64,000 nucleotides of DNA from Simonsiella muelleri ATCC 29453 (GTDB taxonomy: Bacteria > Pseudomonadota > Gammaproteobacteria > Burkholderiales > Neisseriaceae): assembly GCF_002951835.1 (NCBI RefSeq), contig NZ_CP019448.1:124001-188000 (forward strand), given 5' to 3'. Of this stretch, positions 26,348 to 35,976 are shown piece after piece. Within the stretch, counting starts at the first letter, position 1. Each line of letters starts with the position of its first letter. The position numbers and the translations under genes are program-made. A model generated the notes under the pieces. That model searched no databases. It saw only the letters and a program-made list of their open reading frames with translations, and was not told where the DNA came from.

Positions 26348-27637
26348 TTAATCTGTAATTTGTACTTCTACACGGCGACCTTCTTGGTTTTTGCCTTGTG
26401 CGCCGATTGTACTCTCGGGTCTGCGCAATTCAATATTTTTCGCGGATACACCATGTTTAATAAAGAATGCTTTGACGGCTTCGGCACGTTTTTTGGACAA
26501 TAATTCATTGTTTTTGGCGTTGCCAGTGCTGTCGGTATAGCCACTGATGATGAGTTTTTTGCCTGATTTGCCTGCAACGATGGTTTCTTTGGCGATAGCA
26601 TTGGCATTTTTGGCGATGCGACTCATGCCAACCGCAAAATAAAATTTAATCATGCTATTTTCTGCAATAACACGGCTTTCATTGGCTGGCGGTGCGCTGG
26701 TGTCTGTGCTGTCGCTGACAACCATAGGCTCGCTTGTCGCAATAGGCTCGCTGATGATTCCAGGTTCACTTGTGGCGACGGGTTCACTGATGATTTCGGG
26801 TTCACTCGCGGCAACGGGTTCGCTGGCAGCCAACGCATTATGCAAACCAATAGCAGTGCTGGCAGCGGCGGATACGTCATTTGATTCAATGCTCGCTTGT
26901 TGTTCTACTAAGTGATTTTGAACGATGGGTTGTGGTGCGATGGGTGAGGTTTCCTGATTCATGCAAGTGCGTAAACCAAACACACTCACCCCGCCTAACA
27001 ACAAAAATGCCAATAATTTTGTCCAACCACTTGACTCGGCTGCAACGGACACAGGTGCGCCTGTGATGCCCGTTAAACCACTTGCTAAGCCCAATACACT
27101 GGCACACAGGCTGCCTGAACTGCCAATATCCAATAAAGACAATAAATTAGCAGACAATGTTTTATTCAGCCAGCAGGATTGTGAGCCCAAAATGGTATAA
27201 AATTCTTGCGCCGTCCAACCACGTGAGCGCAACAGCGACAGCACCAATGGTAACGCCACATTCAGCAACTGATACGCGCCACTATTGGATACGCCACTTG
27301 AATGAGCGATTTGTGCGGCGGTAGGTTGGGCGTTGCTGCCCAATAATTGCGTAACCAAAGGTTTGCCTATTTCGGTAATTTTGTTGAATGGGATTTTGTT
27401 TAATTGTGTGATTAAGTCATGGTAGGGTTGTGGGTTACTGCCCATCACTTGATTATACAATGCGATGGCTTGGTCGCGATTGCCATTCACATATTTGAGT
27501 ATGGTCAAAACAATGGTTGGTAATGCCACCGTAACCGCGCGTTCACTGGCGGCTAAATTTTCGCCTTGTGTGGAAAGAAAATGGGCGAGCGGTTCGCCTA
27601 ATTGGTTGTGCATCAAAGTGCTTAGTTCGGTTGCCAT
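26348..27637 (-). CDS. DUF937-like/OmpA-domain envelope protein
   Basis: 429 residues in three parts. Residues about 1-190 resemble DUF937 (helical; ALPTIVLTILKYV, ILGSQSCWLNKTL). A single transmembrane segment LLAFLLLGGVSVFGL at about 222-236 is followed by a low-complexity stalk with repeated SEPVATSEP / SEPEIISEP units. The C-terminal OmpA domain (FYFAVGMSRI ... ISGYTDSTGNAKNNELLSKKRAEAV ... NQEGRRVEV) should bind peptidoglycan. The protein probably anchors the inner membrane to the wall. The start at 27637 follows GGAG. Its stalk repeats look prone to length change. Confidence 0.75.
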   Translation of the reverse strand: MATELSTLMHNQLGEPLAHFLSTQGENLAASERAVTVALPTIVLTILKYVNGNRDQAIALYNQVMGSNPQPYHDLITQLNKIPFNKITEIGKPLVTQLLGSNAQPTAAQIAHSSGVSNSGAYQLLNVALPLVLSLLRSRGWTAQEFYTILGSQSCWLNKTLSANLLSLLDIGSSGSLCASVLGLASGLTGITGAPVSVAAESSGWTKLLAFLLLGGVSVFGLRTCMNQETSPIAPQPIVQNHLVEQQASIESNDVSAAASTAIGLHNALAASEPVAASEPEIISEPVATSEPGIISEPIATSEPMVVSDSTDTSAPPANESRVIAENSMIKFYFAVGMSRIAKNANAIAKETIVAGKSGKKLIISGYTDSTGNAKNNELLSKKRAEAVKAFFIKHGVSAKNIELRRPESTIGAQGKNQEGRRVEVQITD

Positions 27638-27744
27638 ATGAGTTGCTCCGTGAATGAAAATCAAAAAACATCATTATATATTAATGGGGGTAATTGACAA
27701 TTCAGGCGCGAAACAGATTTTGAACGCAGAAATCATTGTTTGTG

Positions 27745-27887
27745 GAAATCTTTGCAACGCCCTATCTTTAGTGGATTTCTTTGCGATGCGCTTCTCTAAT
27801 ATTTGAAAATACTTTTAATATTATCTGTGTGTTATGCGATGCTATCGCTTTGAATTGCACTGAAATCTAGGGTTTTGCAAAGCTTTC
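27745..27887. repeat. Family B repeat
   Basis: A 143-base element starting GAAATCTTTGCAACGCCC and ending GGTTTTGCAAAGCTTTC, closely matching the copy at 42068-42211 through the shared core TATTATCTGTGTGTTATG. It abuts an uptake sequence on its right. It lies between the OmpA-type gene and the helicase stop. Confidence 0.75.
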
Positions 27888-27907
27888 AGGCTGCCTGAAA
27901 ACCATTT

Positions 27908-30900
27908 TTATCGTTCTAAATACACAATCGGCAACACAATCCGACATTGCTCACCTGTTTCTTTCTTTGTCCAGCGCACAATAAAATTGATTGATGCGCC
28001 GACCACACGATAGCCTTTCCGTAAATGCGAGGCTAATTTTGCTGAAAACTTTCTTGAATATCGCACATATACACCGTCCGTACCCACAAAAAAACCAAAC
28101 TGATTAGCATCTATTTTCTGCCCTGAATAAAAAGTACGAATGACCTCTTTACATTCTAGGAAGTTATCTAAATACACGTCATCAAGCCCCAAATACAATG
28201 CTAATTCACGGTTGTCTTCTTGCGGATTGCCGTGATAACGTTCTTCTATCACGTTTTCGCCGATACACATTTGGCGCAGTTTTTCAGCATTGGAAAACAC
28301 GGTTAATGCCGATTTGGCACGTGAAAATGCCACATATAAGACGCGTTTTTCTTCGTCTGTGGCGATTTGGGGCGCATTCAGGTAAACGAAGACATGGTCG
28401 TATTCACGTCCTTTGGCTTTGTGAATTGTGGATACAAAAACTTGTTGTTTCTCAATACAATAAAAATCTTCCAAACGTGATTCATGCGTGAATGCCACCC
28501 AATCGGAAATGTATTTTTGTTCGGGATAAAGCTGCATGAAATAATCCAATAAATTGATGAGTAATGGCAAATGACTGCTGTTTTGAAAATGGTTCAATGC
28601 TTTTGTACGCGCGGTATCCCATGCATTTTGACTGATGATGTTTTGTTCGTTTTGCAAATTCAAAAAATTTTCAAAAACAGCCACCTCCAATAAGTTACGT
28701 ACCAAGAATCCATCATTGCTTTGCACAAGTTTACACGGAATAAATGCTTGACGCAGTTGCCCTGATAGCCAAATGGCTTCTTCGTTGGTTTGTGTTAGCA
28801 ACGCAACCGATTGCCCTGTTTTGTAGGCTGCCTGAATTTTTGCCAACAAATTCGGTAAAATGCCACCTGAAAACGCTACATAACGCACTTCACCTGCTTC
28901 AGGTTGTACAGCAATGACAGGATGATTTTTAAGGCGTTCAGTCAATAAATCAGCAAAACGATTGCAAAATTGCACGATATTGCGTTTGCTACGGTAATTT
29001 TCCAGTAATTCGTATGTAGTTGCCCCAAACTCGGTCAGCAATGTTTGCATATATTTTGGCGTTGCACCTGCAAAACTGTAAATCGTTTGGTCGTCATCAC
29101 CGACTGCAATCACGCGCATTTCTTCGTTTTGCGCCATTAATGTTTTGATGAGTTCAAATTGAATGGCGTTAATGTCTTGCGCTTCGTCCAACACGAGAAC
29201 GAGTTTGGCGATGCGGTTGTTTTCCACTTCACCTGAACGAATTTTGGCAACCGCTTGTTCAATGATATCGTCCGATTGCTTTAAATCGCCTACACGTCCC
29301 AATAAATCAAAACAATAGGAATGGAAAGTTTTAATTTCTACATACGCCGCCGCGTTGCCCATCAACTTAAATAATCGCGATTTAAATTCGTAGGCGGCAG
29401 CGCGTGAAAATGTTAGCATCAACAATTGTTCATGTTTCACGTCTTCCAGTTGATACAAAGACGCGAGTTTGTGGACGAGTACACGCGTTTTGCCACTACC
29501 AGGGGCAGCGAATACGACAATATGCTTGCTATTATCATCTTGAATAATTTGCAACTGGGTTGGCGATAAATTCCCAAACCATTTTTGAAAACGCTCATTG
29601 GTCATATTCAGTTTGAGTATATCGGCTTCGTTAGCAGGGAAATATTGGCGTAAAAATTGACGATAATCCAAACTAAAATAATCGGTTACGAGTTTTAAGG
29701 CTGCCTGAACGTCTTCGGTCATCATTTTGGCGTATTTGCCGACAATGTGGATTTGTTGTTTACGTGTTTCGTAATATTGGGCGAGTTGGCGATAATCGTC
29801 TTTGGTGTACAGTTTGCGATTGTCCAACATTAGGCGTTTGAGTGAAAGTCGTTGATAAACAACCAAAAAACCGCCTTCAATTTTGAGTAAATCCATACGC
29901 AATAGGAAAAAGAGTACGTCTTCCCATTCTTCTAAAGTGCTGTCGTCTAAAAACGCCTGTTTGAGTTCGCCAATGGAAAATTCTACATAGACAAAATCAG
30001 ACGAAGACGGCGCGGTATTGAGCGCGGCTTGTTGCTGTGCCAGTTGATGCAAATGTCCCATTAACCATTGCGCGAGCTGGTGTTTACGCGCAATCCAATC
30101 ACGCAATTCGTGGGCGGATTGTTTGAGCGTCAGCGAAATTTCATCGTGAGCAGGTTCGGTTCGTGTCAGCCAATTTTTGATGCGCCAAAAATGCAGTAAC
30201 GATTTGATGATTTTGGGATTAACGTCTTTCAGGCTGCCTGAATGTTCCGAGCATTCCTGATTGAGTGATTTTAATGTGCCAATCAAAAAACCGTCATTGG
30301 CTTGCAATTTGTCTAATAAAAATTTTTCTAATTGATTGATTTTATTAAGTTGTTGATTAATATTGTAAGCACTGGCGTTGGGGCGAACGTAGGCGCGTAA
30401 ATCTTGTTGGTCGGCTAAAATTTGTTCTTCACGTAGCCATGAAACGATTTTGACGACTGTTTCCGTTTTTAAACCCAACACGTCTGCAATATAATCCACA
30501 CGCGATTCAGCGGTTTCTTCGGTGGCGCGATTTTGGCTGCGCTGCGAAAACAATTTTTTGATGATGCGAATAGCATTATTTTTTTGGTCGGGGTGAATGC
30601 GCGTGGATTGGTTAATTTTGTCAATTGCTTCGGCAGCATTGGCGGACAAAATGCTATTGGCGTACACGCGTGGCATATTTTTGCCACGTTTGATGTAACC
30701 GACTTGTTCCAACGCTGCAATCGCGGTTTTCACACGCGTTTCTATTTCGTCTTCGCGTTCATCGCTCCAACCAGCTTGTCGCGCGATATTGAGTGGCGAT
30801 TCGGCGATGTCGGTGCGTTTACCGAACAAATCTTTTAAGGCTTTCCAAATCTGTCCGATTTCTTTTTGTCCGATTTTGGTTTGATTGAGTAAAGTGAAAT

Positions 30901-32716
30901 GTTTGTCTAAATCGTCAGGCTGAAACAGCACAAAACAGGCTGCCTGAATCTGTTCATCTCGCCCCGCACGTCCTGCTTCTTGCACATAATTTTCCAATGA
31001 ATCCGAAATCTCATAATGTACGACTAGCCCCACGTCTTTTTTGTCTACGCCCATTCCAAATGCGGACGTAGCAACCATCACATTGACTTCGCCCATCATA
31101 AATTGATTTTGGTGGTCAATTCTTGTTTCTTTGGGCATTTTGCCGTGATACGCCAACGCCGCAAATCCGTCTTGACGCAGTTGCTCGGCGATGTCTTCGG
31201 TTTTGCGCGTGTGTGAAACGTAAACAATGGTCGGGCAACGGTATTCATCAATTAGTCGGCGCAAGGATTGATAGCGTTCGTCATCATTTTTTTGTGGGAG
31301 AACTTGGTAAGATAAATTTTTACGCGCCACAGCTGCCTGAAAAACCTGCAAATCCAAATTCAATTCACGTTGGAAATAATTTTTAATATCTTCAATAACT
31401 TGTGGTTTTGCGGTTGCCGTGAAACACGAAATAGGAATGACGCGATTTTTTTGTAATTTTTGTAATTGGCGAATGCTTTCTGCAATATACAAATAATCCA
31501 CGCGAAAATCTTGCCCCCACGCCGAAAAACAGTGCGCTTCATCAATCACAAATCGGGCAATATTGCGACCATGCAGCAACCGTTCAATCGTATTGGAACG
31601 CAGGCTTTCAGGCGAAATGTACAGCAAACTTGCCGAACCATCCGACACGCGTTCCATTGCTTTTTGGCGTTCAATCGGATCAAGCGAGCCGTTAATCGTA
31701 ACCGCTTCGGTGATGCCACGTTGTTCCAAATTGTCCACTTGGTCTTTCATCAGCGATTGCAAGGGCGAAATGACGACCGTCAAGGCTTTTTGGCGTTCTC
31801 CTGCCATTAACGCAGGAACTTGAAACGTTACCGATTTACCGCCACCAGTTGGAAAAACCGCTAACAATGATTGTTGTGAAACGGCGGCTTGTGCCGCTTG
31901 CGCTTGAAGTGGTTTGTTGTCGTATTGACGGAAATTTTCGTAGCCAAAATATTTTCGCAAATATTTTTTTGTATCAAGATGTTGTTGACAATATTCGCAT
32001 CCCGTCTCGCACGGCGTACCGCGTAGTTGCGTTAAAATTGTGTTGATTTCGGGATAATACTGTTGGATTAGCCACGCTGGGGTAATGGAATAACGATTAT
32101 TACAATGAATGAGACTTAGTGCATAGGCCAACGCCACAGGAGAGCGTTTTGCCCAATCGCGTACAGGCGAATTTTTACAAATATGTTTTTGAAATGTTTG
32201 GAAAATTAGACGAACGACCACCGCCAAAATTTCGTTTTCGGCTGCCTGAAAACCCATCGCCCGAAAAAATGCCGAAAAACCATCGCAATCTTTGAGCAAA
32301 TAATAAAAAATCGTCTGCAAATTTTCAGGCAGCCTGAAAAATGCGTTTATCTCGCTTTTTAACAGTTGGGCGGTGATGCGGCAGTCCAACAGCGGATTAT
32401 TATTGGATTCTTCAAATGCCTGTTTATAATCCTTGTCCAATGCGTGATACGGGCGTGCAGGAAAAAGCAATGGCGACAGCATCAAGGTGTCAATGATGTC
32501 CTTTTCGGTTTTATGAATTTGTGCCAGCTCTGCGCGAAGATGCGGAAAATCGTGATGCAAAAAATTGTGTCCGCAAATGAAATCGGCTGCCTGAATGCTT
32601 GAAATCAACTCCGAAATTTGGTGTGTGTGTAATTCTTTTTCGCCACAAATGGCACCGATGTCTCGGATTTTCTGATTATTGGAATCGGTTTCTAAATCAA
32701 TATAAGCGATGGTCAT
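27908..32716 (-). CDS. DEDDh exonuclease-RecQ helicase-UvrD helicase fusion
   Basis: A 1602-residue protein combining three DNA-processing activities. Residues 1-120: 3'-5' exonuclease fold with the DEDD residues in YIDLETD, CGHNFLHHDF and NPLLDCRIT, preceded by PYHALDKDYK. A CETGCEYC cluster lies at 236-243. Residues about 262-620: RecQ-type SF2 helicase with Walker A PTGGGKS near 290, IDEAHCFSAWGQDFR near 391 and the motif VI region QEAGRAGRDEQ. Winged-helix-like sequence follows to about 780. Residues about 1050-1530: UvrD/Rep-type SF1 helicase with APGSGKT near 1072, VLDEAQD, VGDDDQTIYSFAG, STIHKAKGREYD and VAFSRAK. An N-terminal exonuclease followed by RecQ resembles human WRN. Repair or defence role unknown. 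The in-frame uptake sequences read FRLPEN and SGSLK. Confidence 0.85.
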   Translation of the reverse strand: MTIAYIDLETDSNNQKIRDIGAICGEKELHTHQISELISSIQAADFICGHNFLHHDFPHLRAELAQIHKTEKDIIDTLMLSPLLFPARPYHALDKDYKQAFEESNNNPLLDCRITAQLLKSEINAFFRLPENLQTIFYYLLKDCDGFSAFFRAMGFQAAENEILAVVVRLIFQTFQKHICKNSPVRDWAKRSPVALAYALSLIHCNNRYSITPAWLIQQYYPEINTILTQLRGTPCETGCEYCQQHLDTKKYLRKYFGYENFRQYDNKPLQAQAAQAAVSQQSLLAVFPTGGGKSVTFQVPALMAGERQKALTVVISPLQSLMKDQVDNLEQRGITEAVTINGSLDPIERQKAMERVSDGSASLLYISPESLRSNTIERLLHGRNIARFVIDEAHCFSAWGQDFRVDYLYIAESIRQLQKLQKNRVIPISCFTATAKPQVIEDIKNYFQRELNLDLQVFQAAVARKNLSYQVLPQKNDDERYQSLRRLIDEYRCPTIVYVSHTRKTEDIAEQLRQDGFAALAYHGKMPKETRIDHQNQFMMGEVNVMVATSAFGMGVDKKDVGLVVHYEISDSLENYVQEAGRAGRDEQIQAACFVLFQPDDLDKHFTLLNQTKIGQKEIGQIWKALKDLFGKRTDIAESPLNIARQAGWSDEREDEIETRVKTAIAALEQVGYIKRGKNMPRVYANSILSANAAEAIDKINQSTRIHPDQKNNAIRIIKKLFSQRSQNRATEETAESRVDYIADVLGLKTETVVKIVSWLREEQILADQQDLRAYVRPNASAYNINQQLNKINQLEKFLLDKLQANDGFLIGTLKSLNQECSEHSGSLKDVNPKIIKSLLHFWRIKNWLTRTEPAHDEISLTLKQSAHELRDWIARKHQLAQWLMGHLHQLAQQQAALNTAPSSSDFVYVEFSIGELKQAFLDDSTLEEWEDVLFFLLRMDLLKIEGGFLVVYQRLSLKRLMLDNRKLYTKDDYRQLAQYYETRKQQIHIVGKYAKMMTEDVQAALKLVTDYFSLDYRQFLRQYFPANEADILKLNMTNERFQKWFGNLSPTQLQIIQDDNSKHIVVFAAPGSGKTRVLVHKLASLYQLEDVKHEQLLMLTFSRAAAYEFKSRLFKLMGNAAAYVEIKTFHSYCFDLLGRVGDLKQSDDIIEQAVAKIRSGEVENNRIAKLVLVLDEAQDINAIQFELIKTLMAQNEEMRVIAVGDDDQTIYSFAGATPKYMQTLLTEFGATTYELLENYRSKRNIVQFCNRFADLLTERLKNHPVIAVQPEAGEVRYVAFSGGILPNLLAKIQAAYKTGQSVALLTQTNEEAIWLSGQLRQAFIPCKLVQSNDGFLVRNLLEVAVFENFLNLQNEQNIISQNAWDTARTKALNHFQNSSHLPLLINLLDYFMQLYPEQKYISDWVAFTHESRLEDFYCIEKQQVFVSTIHKAKGREYDHVFVYLNAPQIATDEEKRVLYVAFSRAKSALTVFSNAEKLRQMCIGENVIEERYHGNPQEDNRELALYLGLDDVYLDNFLECKEVIRTFYSGQKIDANQFGFFVGTDGVYVRYSRKFSAKLASHLRKGYRVVGASINFIVRWTKKETGEQCRIVLPIVYLER

Positions 32717-32825
32717 CTGTTATTCCCTTAATACTTGCGCTTTGAACCGCACTCTCTTTTGGTTTTGGGGATATTTTTCAGGCAGCCTGAAAATCAATAA
32801 AATCCAGTTACGTCATTTAAAAATC

Positions 32826-32995
32826 TTAGAACCTGTATTCACAGCCAAGCGCGATGTCTTTTTGTTCCATTTAGCACGCTTGCTGCGTTGAATTTCACGA
32901 TGGGAATTAGCATGAAATTTGCCTTACATTCGCACCAACTGGGACAAAAATCTATTTCACGTTGGCTATGAATATCAGGTTTTTAAAATGACGCA
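32826..32995. repeat. Family A repeat, subfamily A2
   Basis: A 170-base element from TTAGAACCTGTATTCACAGC to about CAGGTTTTTA. It matches the inverse of the copy at 61542-61709 almost throughout (for example CGCACCAACTGGGACAAAAA). It accounts for most of the 302-base gap between the helicase and transpeptidase genes; the rest holds an uptake sequence near 32779. Confidence 0.8.
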
Positions 32996-33018
32996 ACTGG
33001 ATTTTTTATGTCAATTGA

Positions 33019-34416
33019 TTACTTAGATTTTGTGGTTGGTTTCAAATCCATAGGTTGCACAGGCAATAAAGGATGCTCACCTACGGTGTCATCATCAAAT
33101 ACAGAAGTGGATTTTACTTCAATATTTTTTTTGTTTGATGCAGCTTTAGCTGGCGCGACTTTAACAGGCTCGGTTTTGGTAGGTGCGGGCTTACTGGTTT
33201 TGGATTTGCTGGGGGCAGTAACGGAAGCAGGTTCAGGCAGCAATGGTGTGCCTTCTTCTTCGTTTACCGCATTTTTGGTGTTTTTTGTGGTTTTGCTTGG
33301 TGCAACGGTTTTGGTTTTGGTAGGTGTTTTGGTTACAGGTACATCATCACCAGCATCTATCTCAATTTCACCACTTTCAATGGTATCATCTTGAACAGGT
33401 GGTAATGCGGTGTTCATGCCTTTTGGCGTGGTCAAAGATGCAGAGCCGCTATTCCATGCCAAAGACATCAAATTACCTTGAATTGTGCCTTTGCCTTTAC
33501 AAGTCAGACAAACAGGTGTTCCTTTTTTCGCTTTCAAAGTTTGGTTGACTAACGCATCGGAAACATTGACGTTATTTTCTTTTGCCCATGCTTTAATGCT
33601 TTTTTTCAACATTTCGATGTTAAGGTTTTTTTTGTTGTATGGGTCTTGATATGCAGCCAGCCACAATTGATTTTTGCCGTCCACGTTTAAGGCAGCCATT
33701 TCGTAGCCAACTAACGCATCAGAACCTGTGGTAATGGTACGCGCAAAATCTAACGCTTGTTCTGATTTCATGCGAACGCAACCATGACTGCGCACCCCTG
33801 GTACACTGTTCGGTGCATTTGTGCCGTGAATCCCCAAACTCAATTTAGGATTACCTAAACGCACAAACACAGGACCCAACGGATTATTAGGACCAGGAGG
33901 GACACTGGTTTGTGGTGTTTTCATTTCGGCTTGAATGGATTTGGGAATATGCCAAGTTGGGTCGTAGGCTTTACCTCCGATTTTGTGTTCGCCTAAATTG
34001 GTTTGCGTCATCGCTTTACCGACTGCAACAGGGTACACTTTTTCCAATGCGCCATTATTGAATAAGAATAAGCGTTGTTGTGGAATATTAATCAACACAT
34101 AATAGCCCGTAGAGACGGGTTGCACATCAGGGACGAGCGTGTTTTTCACATTCAAAACAGGGGTTTTACCATCGGGTGTTAAGGTTTTGGATAATAAAAC
34201 AGGTGCAGTTTTGTTTGCTGTGGTGGTTTTTTTGGTGGTTGTTGTGGGAGTAGTAGTTGATGTGGTGCGCGTGGTTTTGTTGGCTGGTGTTGTGGCTTCG
34301 GTGGTTTTGCTGGCGGCAACAGGTGCTTTTTTCGGCGCGGATTGAGTGATGGTTGGGGCAGCTAAAGTGGGCAAGGTTGCTACCAATGTGAGTGCTGTCC
34401 AAGTCAATTTTTGCAT
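33019..34416 (-). CDS. L,D-transpeptidase (YkuD family)
   Basis: A periplasmic enzyme that forms 3-3 crosslinks or attaches proteins to peptidoglycan. 466 residues: signal peptide (TALTLVATLPTLAAP), a Thr/Lys/Ala-rich low-complexity stretch to about 75, then the YkuD domain starting YYVLINIPQQRLFLFNN with catalytic motif IHGTN ... SHGCVRM. After it come a CxxC-like CLTCKGKG and a long Pro/Thr/Lys-rich C-terminal tail. MQKLTW is taken as start because GGAAG lies upstream. The length is greater than usual because of both disordered ends. Confidence 0.88.
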   Translation of the reverse strand: MQKLTWTALTLVATLPTLAAPTITQSAPKKAPVAASKTTEATTPANKTTRTTSTTTPTTTTKKTTTANKTAPVLLSKTLTPDGKTPVLNVKNTLVPDVQPVSTGYYVLINIPQQRLFLFNNGALEKVYPVAVGKAMTQTNLGEHKIGGKAYDPTWHIPKSIQAEMKTPQTSVPPGPNNPLGPVFVRLGNPKLSLGIHGTNAPNSVPGVRSHGCVRMKSEQALDFARTITTGSDALVGYEMAALNVDGKNQLWLAAYQDPYNKKNLNIEMLKKSIKAWAKENNVNVSDALVNQTLKAKKGTPVCLTCKGKGTIQGNLMSLAWNSGSASLTTPKGMNTALPPVQDDTIESGEIEIDAGDDVPVTKTPTKTKTVAPSKTTKNTKNAVNEEEGTPLLPEPASVTAPSKSKTSKPAPTKTEPVKVAPAKAASNKKNIEVKSTSVFDDDTVGEHPLLPVQPMDLKPTTKSK

Positions 34417-34605
34417 ATAATGGCTTCCCATATAATAATAGAATAGAGAAAATTGCGGATTACGCAAACAAATAAAACGAATAATGATAACTTAGTTAAT
34501 TGTTTTTTTCTGCGAAAATTAACATTTTTTTTATTTATTGTGTGTATTTTGCAACAAAAATACCTTTCAGGCTGCCTGAAAATTTATTTTACTTTGAAAT
34601 AAACC

Positions 34606-35913
34606 ATGAAAACCATCATCCAATCCATAGACTATGAAGCGCGTGGTGTTACCCGAATTGACGGAAAAACCATATTTGTAAACAATGCATTACCACAAGA
34701 AGTGGTGCAAATTCACATCACGCAAGACAAAAAAACATATGCACAAGCTGATGTCAATCAAATTTTGTTGCCCAGCCAATACCGTCGTCAACCGCGTTGT
34801 CTGCATTATGGTGAATGCGGTGGGTGTGTGTTGCAACACGCTGAATTTACAGCACAAGTAGCTTACAAGCAGCGTGTTTTTGAAGAACAATTACAACGCA
34901 TCGGTAAAGTATTCCCTGAACAAATTTTGCCCCCAATTTATGGTGCTGAATGGGGTTATCGCAGTCGCACACGTTTAGGAATTTTTATAGATAAACAAGA
35001 TGTTGTCCATATTGGATATCAAGCGAAACGCAGTCGACGGATTGTGTCTATTTCGCAATGTCCTGTGTTGCCCGACCACATTTCAGGCAGCCTGAAAACT
35101 ATTCGCGCTAATTTGCAGCAATTGCATCAAATTGCGCCCAAAATTCAATTAAAAGGCGTGGAAATTTCGGTTGGTGAACAGATTACTGCATTAAATATTA
35201 TCAGCAATAAAAAATTACCAGAAAATCAATTAGCATCATTTTTAGGCAGCCTGAAAGAAATCAGTGGCATAAATTGGCAAATTTGGCAACAGTTTGGTAA
35301 TTTTCCAGCGCAAGTTGTTTCTCCAAAAAATGCACCTGAATTGAATTACACGTTGCCTGAATTTCAACTGAATATGCCGTTTCGCGTAGGCGATTTCACA
35401 CAAATTAATTTACCGATGAATGAAGCGATGGTTTCGCGTGCTATGCGTTTGTTACAACCGCAAGCTTATGAAAAAATTGTTGATTTATTTTGTGGCTTGG
35501 GAAATTTTACGTTACCGATTGCGCGAAGTGGCGCGATGGTTTTGGGTGTGGAAGGTGCGGATTTTCTCACCGAACGCGCTGCCAATAATGCGCGTGAAAA
35601 TGGCTTACACAACGTCCAGTTTCGCACGGCTAATCTGTTTGATGTTACAGAGCAATTTATTGAAAGTTTGGGATATTTTGATAAGATGTTGCTGGATCCG
35701 CCGCGTGCTGGGGCGTATGCGGTGGTGCAAGCCTTGCAGCGTCCATATTTGCCCAAACGGATTGTGTATGTGTCGTGTAATCCTGCGACTTTTGCGCGAG
35801 ATGCGGCGGTATTGGTGGACAAGGGGTACCGTTTTCGGGCGGTTGGTGTGATGAATTTGTTTCCGCACACGGCGCACGTAGAAGCGATTTCAGTCTTTGA
35901 TTTAATTGAATAA
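34606..35913 (+). CDS. rlmD: 23S rRNA (uracil(1939)-C5)-methyltransferase RlmD
   Basis: SAM-dependent enzyme making m5U1939 in 23S rRNA. 435 residues: N-terminal TRAM domain, an iron-sulfur cluster from CLHYGECGGC plus the later CPVL, SAM motif VDLFCGLGNFTLP, LDPPRAG and the nucleophile in VSCNPATFARD, with the catalytic Glu in HVEAISVF. Two in-frame uptake sequences read SGSLKTI and LGSLKEI in the central insertion. Confidence 0.93.
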   Translation: MKTIIQSIDYEARGVTRIDGKTIFVNNALPQEVVQIHITQDKKTYAQADVNQILLPSQYRRQPRCLHYGECGGCVLQHAEFTAQVAYKQRVFEEQLQRIGKVFPEQILPPIYGAEWGYRSRTRLGIFIDKQDVVHIGYQAKRSRRIVSISQCPVLPDHISGSLKTIRANLQQLHQIAPKIQLKGVEISVGEQITALNIISNKKLPENQLASFLGSLKEISGINWQIWQQFGNFPAQVVSPKNAPELNYTLPEFQLNMPFRVGDFTQINLPMNEAMVSRAMRLLQPQAYEKIVDLFCGLGNFTLPIARSGAMVLGVEGADFLTERAANNARENGLHNVQFRTANLFDVTEQFIESLGYFDKMLLDPPRAGAYAVVQALQRPYLPKRIVYVSCNPATFARDAAVLVDKGYRFRAVGVMNLFPHTAHVEAISVFDLIE

Positions 35914-35976
35914 TGGATTAGGCAGCTGGAATACAGGTTCTAAAGATAAATTCTTTCAGGCTGCCTTTTTTCATGA

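Noticed and set aside
26652..26915. Plus-strand ORF rich in Ser/Leu/Gly over the OmpA-type gene
   Set aside because: It is the antisense shadow of the SEP repeat stalk of the minus-strand gene.
32826..32995. Coding remnant in the A2 repeat (GCACCAACTGGGACAAAAA)
   Set aside because: All frames are broken in both copies and the pattern fits a non-coding mobile element.
34139..34345. Hydrophobic plus-strand ORF resembling a small membrane protein
   Set aside because: It is the antisense of the Thr/Lys-rich low-complexity region of the L,D-transpeptidase.
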